In this document: positions 16,057 through 24,467 of the stretch, in pieces | Layout of the letters: every line of letters begins with the position of its first letter | How positions within the stretch are numbered: position 1 is the stretch's first letter | Assembly (NCBI GenBank): GCA_016296885.1 | Contig: JAEDHT010000006.1 | Span: 1-64,000, forward strand | Direction of reading: 5' to 3' | From: Clostridiaceae bacterium | GTDB lineage: Bacteria > Bacillota > Clostridia > Oscillospirales > Acutalibacteraceae | Length of the DNA: 64,000 nucleotides | The notes under the pieces: model-generated | What the model was told of the DNA's origin: nothing | What the model saw: only the letters and a program-made list of their open reading frames with translations | Databases searched by the model: none | Program-made: the position numbers and the translations under genes

Positions 16057-16236
16057 TTGCAGTGAATATTCTTACTCTGCCATTCATATGCTATTAAGGT
16101 GTATTAATGAAATAGACTTGTAGCAAATTTTAAGGAAAAAATATCTAATATATTATAAATATACATTAACATTTTCACCGAAATTAAGAATTATTTTATT
16201 AACAATTCCGTATTTTTGAAAAAATACTATTTTGTC

Positions 16237-16265
16237 TTTACATGGCAATTTTATTGGTGTATTAT
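16237..16265 (+). promoter_or_regulatory. SigA promoter of the VanW gene
   Basis: TTTACA (16237-16242), 17 bp, TATTAT (16260-16265), with AT-rich DNA upstream. Confidence 0.65.
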
Positions 16266-16301
16266 ATATTTATTATATTGTTAAACTGAGAGGCGATATA
16301 C

Positions 16302-18101
16302 TTGAAGAAAGTACGTGGCAACACCTTACCACAGGAAAAGAAATCCGGTGACAAGGATAAAAATGATATTAGTTCCAATTCTAAATTGGGTAAAAAAAAG
16401 ATAATAATATTAAGTGTTTGTTCAGTAATAGCAATAATTATTGCTATTCTTCTGATAACATTTACACAATCACAAAATAATCCATATATCAATAACAAAA
16501 CAGACTCTGCCAGCTCTGAAGTTGACTTCTATAGCGAGCTTGGTAAGACCGATCTTTCCAAAATTAATATAACCGATAAATCAAAAAGCTTTGTTAAGGG
16601 AATTAAAATTTCCGGTTATGACTTGAGCAGCAAGACATACAACGAGGTTTATTCACATTTTGAAGCTAATATAAAGGACTTTGTGGAAGATATTTCATAC
16701 ATAATCGACTGTGAGGGCACACAGAAAACCCTTACAAAAGAGGACTTTGTCTTTAACGCCGATTATGCTTCCGTAGTAGACAAGGCATATGCTATCAGCA
16801 CACTTGCCAGAAGTCTACAAATAACCCAGCTTCCAAAAGACACAGACTTGGAGCTGGAATATGAGATGGAAGAGGAATCTATCTCTATGGCTATTGATAA
16901 AATCGCTGAGCTTGTAGACGATGAAGCAACAGGCGTGGAGCTTGTTTCTTTTGATCCTTCTGCATCCGAAGGCAAACAATTCGTGTTTAAGGACAACGGC
17001 GGAGGAAAAGCCCTCGATAGGGAAGATGCTATAGCGAAGCTTACAAAGCTTATAAAATCCGGAGAGAAGGAAGGCACAGTATCGTGCGTAAAATCTGTTC
17101 CCGAAGGCGGACTTATAGCCAATGACCTCAATCAGAAGATGAAGCTTATATCTACCTTTAGCACAACATCAACTAATAATTCTAACGCAAACCATAATAT
17201 GGAACTTGCATTATCTTCTGTAAACGGAACTCTTTTAAACCCTGGTGATACATTCTCTTTTAATGCTTGTACAGGTGATAGTAACCTCACATCATTAGGT
17301 TATCTACCTGCAGGTGTAATAATGAACGGAAGAAGTGCTGTTGGTATTGGCGGTGGTATATGCCAAGCTTCCACAACTATTTATAATGCCGGTCTGCGTG
17401 CAGGCCTTACAATAGTCGAGAGATATGCTCACGCATGGCCTTCAACATATGCACAGCAGGGTCTTGATGCTACAATCGACTATCCTAATCTTGACCTAAA
17501 AATGAAGAACAATGGCAGTTATCCTGTATATATAAACTGTTATATGTCAGGTGTTACTCTCACTTGCAATATGTATAGTGTACCATCCACTGAATGGGAT
17601 GAAATCACCTGTGATTCTTGGACCTCCGGTTATGGCGCCGGAGGTAGCTGGACAGTAGCCGCTTCAAGAACATTTTGGTTAAATGGCAAAGAAGTGAAGA
17701 CCGAGGCACTGAAATCCTCCAGCTACTGTTATCCATCATCCTCGTCAGAGGACGACGATGAAAGCTCATCATCAAAATCCTCTTCTAAGAAATCATCCAG
17801 CTCAAAACCAAATTCCAGCTCGGAAAGCAGTTCTGATTTAACATCTTCTGCCACATCATCGGTAGATGTGCCCGCAAGCTCAGCTCCTGATAATAATACT
17901 TCTTCTATCGTTGATATCACCAGCGATCCTATTTCATTTGAGAGCGATGCACCATCCTCTTCAGAAGCACCAATTACAAGTAGCAGGGAGCCTATAGAAA
18001 GCAGTTCAAGCTCAAATACAAGCTCAAATACAAGCTCAAATACAAATTCAGATAGAAGTTCAGATACTAGTTCAAATAATACAAGTGCAGATGCACCATA
18101 A
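16302..18101 (+). CDS. VanW family protein with Ser-rich tail
   Basis: A 599-residue membrane-anchored envelope protein. Residues 33-55 are one transmembrane helix. Residues 95-260 look like a PG_binding_4-type extracellular domain. Residues 290-440 are the VanW domain, with LNPGDTFSFNACTG and VGIGGGICQASTTIYN. Residues 478-599 are a long Ser/Asp/Asn tail with short repeats, probably a wall-spanning linker, with no sorting signal after it. VanW proteins are common in Clostridia; their biochemical role is unclear, though they associate with peptidoglycan. The start is TTG at 16302, chosen because GAGAGG (16288-16293) sits eight bases upstream. Confidence 0.85.
   Translation: MKKVRGNTLPQEKKSGDKDKNDISSNSKLGKKKIIILSVCSVIAIIIAILLITFTQSQNNPYINNKTDSASSEVDFYSELGKTDLSKINITDKSKSFVKGIKISGYDLSSKTYNEVYSHFEANIKDFVEDISYIIDCEGTQKTLTKEDFVFNADYASVVDKAYAISTLARSLQITQLPKDTDLELEYEMEEESISMAIDKIAELVDDEATGVELVSFDPSASEGKQFVFKDNGGGKALDREDAIAKLTKLIKSGEKEGTVSCVKSVPEGGLIANDLNQKMKLISTFSTTSTNNSNANHNMELALSSVNGTLLNPGDTFSFNACTGDSNLTSLGYLPAGVIMNGRSAVGIGGGICQASTTIYNAGLRAGLTIVERYAHAWPSTYAQQGLDATIDYPNLDLKMKNNGSYPVYINCYMSGVTLTCNMYSVPSTEWDEITCDSWTSGYGAGGSWTVAASRTFWLNGKEVKTEALKSSSYCYPSSSSEDDDESSSSKSSSKKSSSSKPNSSSESSSDLTSSATSSVDVPASSAPDNNTSSIVDITSDPISFESDAPSSSEAPITSSREPIESSSSSNTSSNTSSNTNSDRSSDTSSNNTSADAP
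18009..18050 (+). repeat. 12-bp tandem repeat in the VanW tail
   Basis: Three and a half copies of AGCTCAAATACA encode repeated Ser-Ser-Asn-Thr in the linker. Such a run can change length by slippage. Confidence 0.7.
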
Positions 18102-18118
18102 AATAGTAAAAAATATTT

Positions 18119-18157
18119 ATACCCACGTAGGACCTATCTCCTGCGTGGGTATTTTTA
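18119..18157. terminator. bidirectional terminator
   Basis: A 14-bp stem (18119-18132 with 18139-18152, one G-T pair) with T-rich tails on both sides, placed between the converging VanW and M23 genes. Confidence 0.8.
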
Positions 18158-19105
18158 GTTGTTTTCGGTTTTTATTTGAAATTCTGAATAAAACTCCTTT
18201 GTCTCGCTATTTCTTGTCACTGTAGATTGATGTTCATTTAACAATTTTGTTAGCGAATACAGATTTATCCATATTTCATTATTTCCCTCTTTTTGGCTTT
18301 CATCAAAAATGAGTTGCACACCAAAGTGCAGATGACTGCTTTCTATCCCATTTGTGTTTTCGGTGGAACTATATCCTGTTCTCCCCACATAGCCTATCAC
18401 ATCACCAGCATTAACCTTTTTCCCTTCATAGAGATCGCAGTGGTATGGTCTGTTTTGGCGTAAATGGGCATAGTAGTAGTATCTTTTGGTGTCATTACTT
18501 CTTATACCCACTCTCCATCCGCCATACTGGTTCCATCCCAACACCTCTACAACACCGGATTCTATTGCAATTACAGGTGTGCCCGTGAGTGCCATAAGAT
18601 CATGGCCCAGATGCTGTCTCTTGTAACCATATGTCCTTGATGCTCCAAAATCGTCATAATCATTATAATAGAATCCCGATGCAATAGGCGAATAAACCTT
18701 TAGTCCATATGTACCATCTTCTCTTTCTCCTAAATACTCAGACAGCACTGCTGAATATACTTCACGATAATATCTATAATATTTCATAGATCGTGTTATG
18801 TCGCTCATTTTTTCTCCTTTATTAAGCGAGTCTATCAATTTATCAAGATCGCCGGAGCGATATTTAGAAAAATCACCTCCGTATTTTGCACCCAAATATG
18901 CCAGAAGATCTATCCAGTTTTTCTTGATTTTTTGATCGTGCGAGTCTATGTCATATTTCATTGTATCTTTTAATGCATTGTAGGTCACATTGAATTCTGC
19001 ATACTTTATATAGTCTTTATTATCATTTGTAGTAAGCCCAAGCATAGCAAATATGGTGCCTATAAAGAGAAACGTACAAAAAGCTGAGATTACTCTTCTT
19101 TTCAT
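18155..19105 (-). CDS. M23 family metallopeptidase
   Basis: A 316-residue exported zinc peptidase of the LytM type, which cuts peptidoglycan cross-bridges or acts in spore and septum wall remodelling. Residues 3-24 are a signal anchor (VISAFCTFLFIGTIFAMLGL). The catalytic domain spans about 175-290: HLGHDL has the first zinc His and Asp, and SHLHFG has the last HxH. Active-site residues are intact. Start ATG at 19105 with GAGGTGAT at 19112-19119; an earlier in-frame ATG has no ribosome binding site. It converges with the VanW gene, also an envelope gene, and shares a terminator with it. SpoIIQ-like spore function is possible but not shown. Confidence 0.85.
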   Translation of the reverse strand: MKRRVISAFCTFLFIGTIFAMLGLTTNDNKDYIKYAEFNVTYNALKDTMKYDIDSHDQKIKKNWIDLLAYLGAKYGGDFSKYRSGDLDKLIDSLNKGEKMSDITRSMKYYRYYREVYSAVLSEYLGEREDGTYGLKVYSPIASGFYYNDYDDFGASRTYGYKRQHLGHDLMALTGTPVIAIESGVVEVLGWNQYGGWRVGIRSNDTKRYYYYAHLRQNRPYHCDLYEGKKVNAGDVIGYVGRTGYSSTENTNGIESSHLHFGVQLIFDESQKEGNNEIWINLYSLTKLLNEHQSTVTRNSETKEFYSEFQIKTENN

Positions 19106-19169
19106 TTTTCTATCACCTCTTCCCCTTTGAATATATGGAGATAGCAATATAAAATATTCCACAAAAATG

Positions 19170-19198
19170 ATGACAACTCTATTTTTTTATGATATAAT
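19170..19198 (+). promoter_or_regulatory. SigA promoter of the ribF operon
   Basis: ATGACA (19170-19175), 17 bp, TATAAT (19193-19198), 45 bases before the first gene of the operon. Confidence 0.7.
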
Positions 19199-19242
19199 AT
19201 TTCGATAATAGATAATTAGACTCTTACTAAGAAGGTTGAAAA

Positions 19243-19599
19243 ATGTTAATTAATCCACTTGTTTTGCTTATCACAACTGCATTTATTGTGTTAATTATAA
19301 TGTATTGCATTGTAAAAAAACCGGATTTTCCGTTGCTTACGTTGTCATCAATACTGCTGTTTGGTATATATGTCTTTTTTGCATATTCAATCAATAGCTT
19401 AATGTATTCTAAAGACTATGTGTTGAGCGATAATTCTGCATACACAATTATAAAAATCATTACAACTGTTTATGATTTCTCTTATACAAAGCTGGAATCA
19501 GCCTTTTCTCAATATATGATTATTATGATGATACTTGCTGTATTGAGCATTATTTCAATTTGTATTGACATTAATAGAATATTCTTTAAAAACAAATAA
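19243..19599 (+). CDS. small membrane protein of unknown function
   Basis: A 118-residue protein with three clear hydrophobic helices (residues 4-24, 30-52 and 89-112) and a loop rich in Tyr and Ser. The family is not recognised. ATG at 19243 follows AAGAAGG. It is the first gene behind a good promoter and is 16 bases from ribF, so it is co-transcribed with riboflavin kinase and the ABC exporter. It could be an accessory of the exporter, but no motif shows it. Confidence 0.6.
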   Translation: MLINPLVLLITTAFIVLIIMYCIVKKPDFPLLTLSSILLFGIYVFFAYSINSLMYSKDYVLSDNSAYTIIKIITTVYDFSYTKLESAFSQYMIIMMILAVLSIISICIDINRIFFKNK

Positions 19600-19615
19600 T
19601 TAAGGAAAAAAATAA

Positions 19616-20554
19616 ATGAAGATTATAAATAAAATTACGTCACTAGGCTCACCAGCTACTGTTGCCTTAGGTTTTTTTGACGGTGTCCATCTGGGGCATC
19701 AAAAGGTGATAACCTCTGCAATAAAATGTGCAAAGAAAAATAATTTAAAATCAGTTGTCCTGACTTTTGACAAAAGTCCATCTATATTCTTAAATTTGCC
19801 TGAAAAAGAGCTTATTACAGAAAATCAGGAAAAATGCGAGCTTTTTGAAGAGCTTGGCGTTGATGCCACCTATCTGTTGCCATTTGAGGAGTTAATTGAC
19901 CTTACACCCGATGATTTTGTAAAAAAAATATTGATAAAAACTCTTAATGTAAAGCATATTTTTTGCGGATTCAACTATCGTTTTGGAAAAGATGGCAAGG
20001 GTACTTGTGAAGACCTTGCAAGAATCTGCAATGAGTGCGGAATAGAACTCACAATCGTGGCACCGGTGTCGTACGATGGTGAAATAATAAGCTCCTCCCG
20101 AATCAGAGTAGCCCTCGAAAAAGGCGATATCTTATCAGCCAATGCAATGCTTGGCCATCCCGTAGCAATAGATGCCAGAGTCAATACAGGCAGAAAGCTG
20201 GGAAAACGTCTTGGCTTTCCTACTGTAAATCAAAATATGTCAAAAAGTCATGTTTTGCCACTATTTGGAGTTTATGCTTCGGTTTTAGTCTATAAAGACA
20301 AAAAATATCCTGCTATCACTAACATCGGTATCAAACCCACCGTGGGAGCAGATGGTCCTGTAGCAGAAACTTGGGCATTTGACACTGATTTGGGTAGCCT
20401 TTACAATAAACGAGTGCTTGTTCAGCTGATAGATTTTGTGCGAATGGAAAAGAAATTTTCAAGTCTGGATGAGCTTAAAGCTAATGTTATAAGCGATGCA
20501 GAAAATGTCAAAAAAATGTTCAAAGAGCATTACTATCATTATATAGGGGATTAA
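19616..20554 (+). CDS. ribF: bifunctional riboflavin kinase/FAD synthetase
   Basis: RibF phosphorylates riboflavin to FMN and adenylates FMN to FAD in the cytosol. The N-terminal FAD synthetase domain shows GFFDGVHLGHQK (nucleotidyltransferase HxGH motif), CGFNYRFGKDGKG and ISSSRIR. The C-terminal flavokinase domain shows GRKLGKRLGFPTVN and GVYASVL. The 312-residue length is normal. Start ATG at 19616 after AAGGA. It is the second gene of a run that continues with an ABC exporter after three bases. No riboswitch is seen upstream. Confidence 0.93.
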   Translation: MKIINKITSLGSPATVALGFFDGVHLGHQKVITSAIKCAKKNNLKSVVLTFDKSPSIFLNLPEKELITENQEKCELFEELGVDATYLLPFEELIDLTPDDFVKKILIKTLNVKHIFCGFNYRFGKDGKGTCEDLARICNECGIELTIVAPVSYDGEIISSSRIRVALEKGDILSANAMLGHPVAIDARVNTGRKLGKRLGFPTVNQNMSKSHVLPLFGVYASVLVYKDKKYPAITNIGIKPTVGADGPVAETWAFDTDLGSLYNKRVLVQLIDFVRMEKKFSSLDELKANVISDAENVKKMFKEHYYHYIGD

Positions 20555-20557
20555 ATT

Positions 20558-22237
20558 ATGACTATAAAAAACAGAGATAGAGAAACAATTAAATGGATTA
20601 TATCGGTCAGTAAAAAGTTTTTGCCACATATGATTATTCTAACCATAATAACTATGGTTTCTTCCTGTTTTGGCGCTATATTTGCATTATTATCAAAAAA
20701 CTTTATAAACGCCGCTACAGCAAGAGATAAAGATGAGATGATAATGACATTTATAGAAATTGTGTCATTGGTACTGATACTTCTTTTGATAAGGATAGTG
20801 ATAATGTACCTTCGTGATTACATATCATCTCGACTTAATATAGCGTATAAAACATATTTGTTTGATAATATTATAAGAAAAAAATATGCATTAATTTCAC
20901 CTTATCACAGTGGAGATCTACTAAATAGAATAACAAGTGACATCGGTGTTGCATCCGGCACTGTAGCCACCTTTATACCATCAGTTGGTGCGTTAATAAC
21001 GCAAATGGTGTCTGCTTTAATCGTTATCTATTCTATAGATTCCACGTTTGCAATTGTTTTTGTTGTGGGTGGTATATTAGTATTCCTTTTAAGCAGAATA
21101 TTCAAAAATTATTCTAAAAAGCTTTATAAGCAAGGACAAGAAACAGACGGCAAAACACGCTCTTTTATACAAGAAGCAATAGAAAATATGCTTGTAATAA
21201 AAACTTTTTCGGGCGAAGATAAAATAACTAAAAAAGCCGAAGAATTTCAAGAAGAAAACTATAAAATAAAAGTTAAACGTCGTTATTTGGCAATATTCAG
21301 AAAAACCAGCATGAACCTTTTGATGCAGGGTGGATTTATATATGCGCTCACATGGGGTGTAATAGGAATATATAATGGAATGGACTATGGTACAGTGATT
21401 GCACTTACACAGCTTGTAGGTCAGGTTCAAACACCTTTTTCCGGTCTTTCCTCCTTGGTTTCAAGTTGGTTTAACCTATCAGCATCCGTAGAAAGAATAC
21501 TCGATATATGCAACCTGAGTGAAGAAAGTAAAGATGGTAAGCTGATGACTAAAGAAGACGTAACAAAAGTCTATAACGACCTTGATAAAATTGAATTTAA
21601 AAACATTTCATTTAAATATGATAGAAACAGCATATTTGAAGATGCTAATCTCACAATCAACAAAGGCGATTTTGTTACAATAATGGGAATATCAGGAATT
21701 GGTAAAAGCACTCTGATGAAATTGCTCTTAGGAGTTTATGACTGCGAGGGTGAAATCAAATTTAAGCTCAAAAATGAAGATTTAAATGCAAACTATTGTA
21801 CAAGACCTCTATTCTCATATGTTCCTCAGGGCAATATGCTGTTATCAGGCACAATAAGAGAAAATATTGTTTTTACAAGTGAAAATATTACCGAAGATGA
21901 TATTAACGAAGCAATACGTCTAAGCTGTGCAGACGACTTTATCAAAGATTTCCCGCAAGGTCTTGATACAGTAATTGGCGAAAAGGGTACCGGACTCTCA
22001 GAAGGTCAAACTCAACGTATTGCAATCGCACGTGCGCTTGTTACTAAGGCACCGATAATTCTTCTCGACGAAGCCACCTCAGCATTAGATGAATACACAG
22101 AGGACAAGCTTCTCAAAAATCTGAAAAATCTAAACAATATGACCTGCATAATAATAAGCCACAAGAGAGCTGCACTAGACATCTGCAACAGACACATCGC
22201 CATAGAAGATAAGATAATTGTTGAGGTTGAGGATTAA
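20558..22237 (+). CDS. ABC exporter, fused permease and ATPase
   Basis: A 559-residue half-transporter of the type I exporter (MsbA/LmrA) class, working as a dimer in the cell membrane. Residues 1-310 hold six membrane helices, including MIILTIITMVSSCFGAIFALL. Residues 340-559 hold the ATPase: Walker A GISGIGKST near 385, signature LSEGQ near 467, Walker B IILLDEATSALDE near 487 and the H-loop ISHKR. It has no N-terminal C39 peptidase domain, so it is not a peptide-processing exporter. The substrate is unknown. It begins three bases after ribF and its stop overlaps the next gene's ATG. Confidence 0.9.
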   Translation: MTIKNRDRETIKWIISVSKKFLPHMIILTIITMVSSCFGAIFALLSKNFINAATARDKDEMIMTFIEIVSLVLILLLIRIVIMYLRDYISSRLNIAYKTYLFDNIIRKKYALISPYHSGDLLNRITSDIGVASGTVATFIPSVGALITQMVSALIVIYSIDSTFAIVFVVGGILVFLLSRIFKNYSKKLYKQGQETDGKTRSFIQEAIENMLVIKTFSGEDKITKKAEEFQEENYKIKVKRRYLAIFRKTSMNLLMQGGFIYALTWGVIGIYNGMDYGTVIALTQLVGQVQTPFSGLSSLVSSWFNLSASVERILDICNLSEESKDGKLMTKEDVTKVYNDLDKIEFKNISFKYDRNSIFEDANLTINKGDFVTIMGISGIGKSTLMKLLLGVYDCEGEIKFKLKNEDLNANYCTRPLFSYVPQGNMLLSGTIRENIVFTSENITEDDINEAIRLSCADDFIKDFPQGLDTVIGEKGTGLSEGQTQRIAIARALVTKAPIILLDEATSALDEYTEDKLLKNLKNLNNMTCIIISHKRAALDICNRHIAIEDKIIVEVED

Positions 22238-23379
22238 TGAACCTTTATAATGAAGTAAAAGAATGTCTTGCTGATATATTACCGATTAGAGATAAAATTC
22301 ACTCTAATCCGGAATTAAGCTTTGAAGAACATAATACTACAAAAATAATTAAAGATTTTCTTTTGGATATTGGTATTGATGTAATAGACCTCGGTACTGA
22401 TACCGGTGTGGTGGGTGTGTTGCGCTGTAAAAATAAAAACTCAAAAAAAATTGCTCTGCGTGCTGATATAGATGCCATTGCCACAGATAATGGAGCTATG
22501 CATTTATGCGGACATGACTATCACACTTCTGCGCTTTTGTGCTGTGCTAAATATGCATCACAGAATATTGATAAAATCAAAAATAATGCCATATTTATTT
22601 TTCAGCCGGCAGAAGAAACCACCACTGGTGCTAAATATCTCATAAACAATGGTCTTTGGGATAAGTTTCCATTTGCACCCGATATGATGTTCGGTATACA
22701 TAATCGCCCGGAGATGGCAGATGGTACTGTGAGAGTGCAAAGTGGTCCATTGATGTCGTCTAAAAGCGATTTTACAATTACTGTAAAGGGAAAGACAGGT
22801 CATAGCGGTTCGCCACATCAGTGTATAGACCCTATAACCGCTAGTGCAAGTATAGTGCAGGCAGTGCAAACTATAATCAGTAGAAATACTGATCCTTTCC
22901 AACCATGTGTATGTGCCATATGTTCCATTCACGGTGGCTCTCCCTCAAACTTTGCCCCTGAAAGCGTGACAATGACCGGAAGCATACGCTCTCTCGACAA
23001 AGATACTCACATTAATTGTGAAAGAAGACTAAGAGAAATTGTAGCTAACACTTGTAGCGCTTATGGTTGCACTTGCGATATTGATATAAAATCACTTGTG
23101 CCGGTGCTAAATAACACAGAAGCGATGACAGAAAAAGCTTTAAAAATAGCTCAAAACGCTGTATCAGATGATAAAATTGTGACCTCTACCCCATGCATGG
23201 GCAGTGAAGATTTTTCAGTATATGGCGAGTATATTCCGTATTATTTTTATTGGATAGGCAGTGGCAAGGCAGGATATGATAATGCACCTTGGCATAGTGC
23301 CGACTTTTCAATTGGAGAAGAATTTTTGCCTACGGCATCTTCTATATTCGTAAGCGCCCTGATGACAGAGCTTAATTAA
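22237..23379 (+). CDS. M20 family amidohydrolase
   Basis: A 380-residue zinc amidohydrolase of the M20D group (N-acyl-amino acid, hippurate or N-acetyl-diaminopimelate deacylases). Metal-binding and catalytic blocks are visible: ALRADIDAI, HLCGHDYHTSALL, QPAEETTTGAKYL, GIHNRPEM and CMGSEDFSVY. It is cytosolic, with no signal peptide. Its start codon overlaps the exporter stop by one base, so the two are translationally coupled. It may trim acylated amino acids or peptides brought by, or destined for, that transporter; this is inference from position. Confidence 0.85.
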   Translation: MNLYNEVKECLADILPIRDKIHSNPELSFEEHNTTKIIKDFLLDIGIDVIDLGTDTGVVGVLRCKNKNSKKIALRADIDAIATDNGAMHLCGHDYHTSALLCCAKYASQNIDKIKNNAIFIFQPAEETTTGAKYLINNGLWDKFPFAPDMMFGIHNRPEMADGTVRVQSGPLMSSKSDFTITVKGKTGHSGSPHQCIDPITASASIVQAVQTIISRNTDPFQPCVCAICSIHGGSPSNFAPESVTMTGSIRSLDKDTHINCERRLREIVANTCSAYGCTCDIDIKSLVPVLNNTEAMTEKALKIAQNAVSDDKIVTSTPCMGSEDFSVYGEYIPYYFYWIGSGKAGYDNAPWHSADFSIGEEFLPTASSIFVSALMTELN

Positions 23380-23400
23380 TAAAAAATTTTTGGTGATCGT

Positions 23401-24285
23401 ATGAAAATAATTACTGTAAATGACTATGTAAAACAAAAGTACGGCAAAAAAATGTATAAGCTTGCGCTTAGTTGTTCAACCACCTGCCCGAACAGAGATG
23501 GAACTATCGGCACAGGTGGTTGTATTTTTTGCCCAAATGGTGCATCTGACGGATTCGCACAGCTTGCAGATGTGCCTATATCCGAGCAAATTGAAAAAGC
23601 TAAAGCTCTGGTGGAATCGAAGAATAAAGGCGGTGGGTATATTGCTTATTTTCAGACCTTCACCATCACTTATGCCCCGATATCACATTTACGCAAAGTC
23701 TTCTTTGAGACCATAAACAGAAACGATATAGACATACTTTCAATGGCCACACGTCCTGATTGTCTGGATGATGATGTGTTATCTCTGATAGCAGAGCTAA
23801 ACAAAATCAAACCTGTATGGGTTGAGCTTGGACTTCAAACTATCCACAAAAAGACTGCAGATTACATAAGGCGTGGATATGAGCTTGATGTATATGACCA
23901 TGCAATTAAGAAATTAAAAGACATTGGTGTGCATACAATAGTTCATCTTATAATCGGACTTCCCGGCGAGAGTGAACAGGATATGATATCTTCTGCAAAA
24001 TATGTAGGTCAAAGTGGCGCTGATGGCATCAAGCTTCAGCTTTTGCACATACTAAGAGGATGCGACCTGGAAAACGAATATAACAACGGTAAAATTCACG
24101 TGCTCGAACTTGAAGAATACACCAATATTCTATGTAAATGTATAGCTGTCTTGCCCGAAGATATTGTTATACATCGTCTTACAGGTGATGGTGCCAAATC
24201 TCAACTGATAGCTCCTCTCTGGAGTGGTGACAAGAAGCGTGTTATGAACTATGTAAACAGAGCTATAGCCGAATATAAACCTTAA
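23401..24285 (+). CDS. TIGR01212-type radical SAM protein (YhcC-like)
   Basis: A 294-residue radical SAM enzyme. The iron-sulfur ligands are in CPNRDGTIGTGGCIFC, with wider spacing than CxxxCxxC, which is the mark of the TIGR01212/YhcC family. The body carries the expected MATRPDCL, ELGLQT, YDHAIKKLKD and HLIIGLPGE blocks. Family function is not settled; roles in tRNA or cofactor modification have been suggested. It is the last gene of the run that starts at 19243, closed by the terminator at 24314. It lies 8 kb from the PqqD cassette, and I see no reason to link the two. Confidence 0.88.
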   Translation: MKIITVNDYVKQKYGKKMYKLALSCSTTCPNRDGTIGTGGCIFCPNGASDGFAQLADVPISEQIEKAKALVESKNKGGGYIAYFQTFTITYAPISHLRKVFFETINRNDIDILSMATRPDCLDDDVLSLIAELNKIKPVWVELGLQTIHKKTADYIRRGYELDVYDHAIKKLKDIGVHTIVHLIIGLPGESEQDMISSAKYVGQSGADGIKLQLLHILRGCDLENEYNNGKIHVLELEEYTNILCKCIAVLPEDIVIHRLTGDGAKSQLIAPLWSGDKKRVMNYVNRAIAEYKP

Positions 24286-24313
24286 GATACTTAAAACCCA
24301 CACACAATACAAA

Positions 24314-24360
24314 AAAGCGAGTATTTGCAATCAATTAAATGCAAATACTCGCTTTCTATT
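24314..24360 (+). terminator. intrinsic terminator
   Basis: A perfect 16-bp stem (24314-24329 with 24340-24355) with a T-rich tail. It ends the ribF operon and may also work on the minus strand. Confidence 0.85.
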
Positions 24361-24420
24361 TATTGTTTTTTTATGTGCGTATTAAAATGTACCTTTTAGC
24401 AAAAACCATTCGCTTTTTCT

Positions 24421-24460
24421 CTATCCTTACTTCCTTGTGAAAAAAGGAAGTAAGGAATAG
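24421..24460. repeat. inverted repeat downstream of the giant glycosidase gene
   Basis: CCTTACTTCCTT pairs with AAGGAAGTAAGG, extended by CTAT/ATAG across a one-base bulge. There is no T run on either strand, so it is not a standard intrinsic terminator. It may protect the 3' end of the minus-strand mRNA. Confidence 0.5.
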
Positions 24461-24467
24461 AAAGTAA

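Larger units (their letters stand above)
15980..16301. other. intergenic region with terminator and promoter
   Basis: After the terminator at 16015-16056 there are about 180 AT-rich bases without a frame or RNA gene that I can support, then the promoter of the VanW gene. Confidence 0.5.

Noticed and set aside
20558..22237. ABC exporter as peptide exporter with leader peptidase
   Set aside because: It has no N-terminal C39 peptidase domain and is coupled to ribF and an amidohydrolase, not to the peptide cassette.
23401..24285. Radical SAM gene as partner of the PqqD-like protein
   Set aside because: It belongs to the TIGR01212/YhcC type by its Cys spacing, lacks a SPASM domain, is 8 kb away in another operon and is a common housekeeping-type gene.
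24421..24460. Intrinsic terminator for the giant glycosidase gene
   Set aside because: The stem is good, but neither strand has a T run after it, so I list it only as an inverted repeat.
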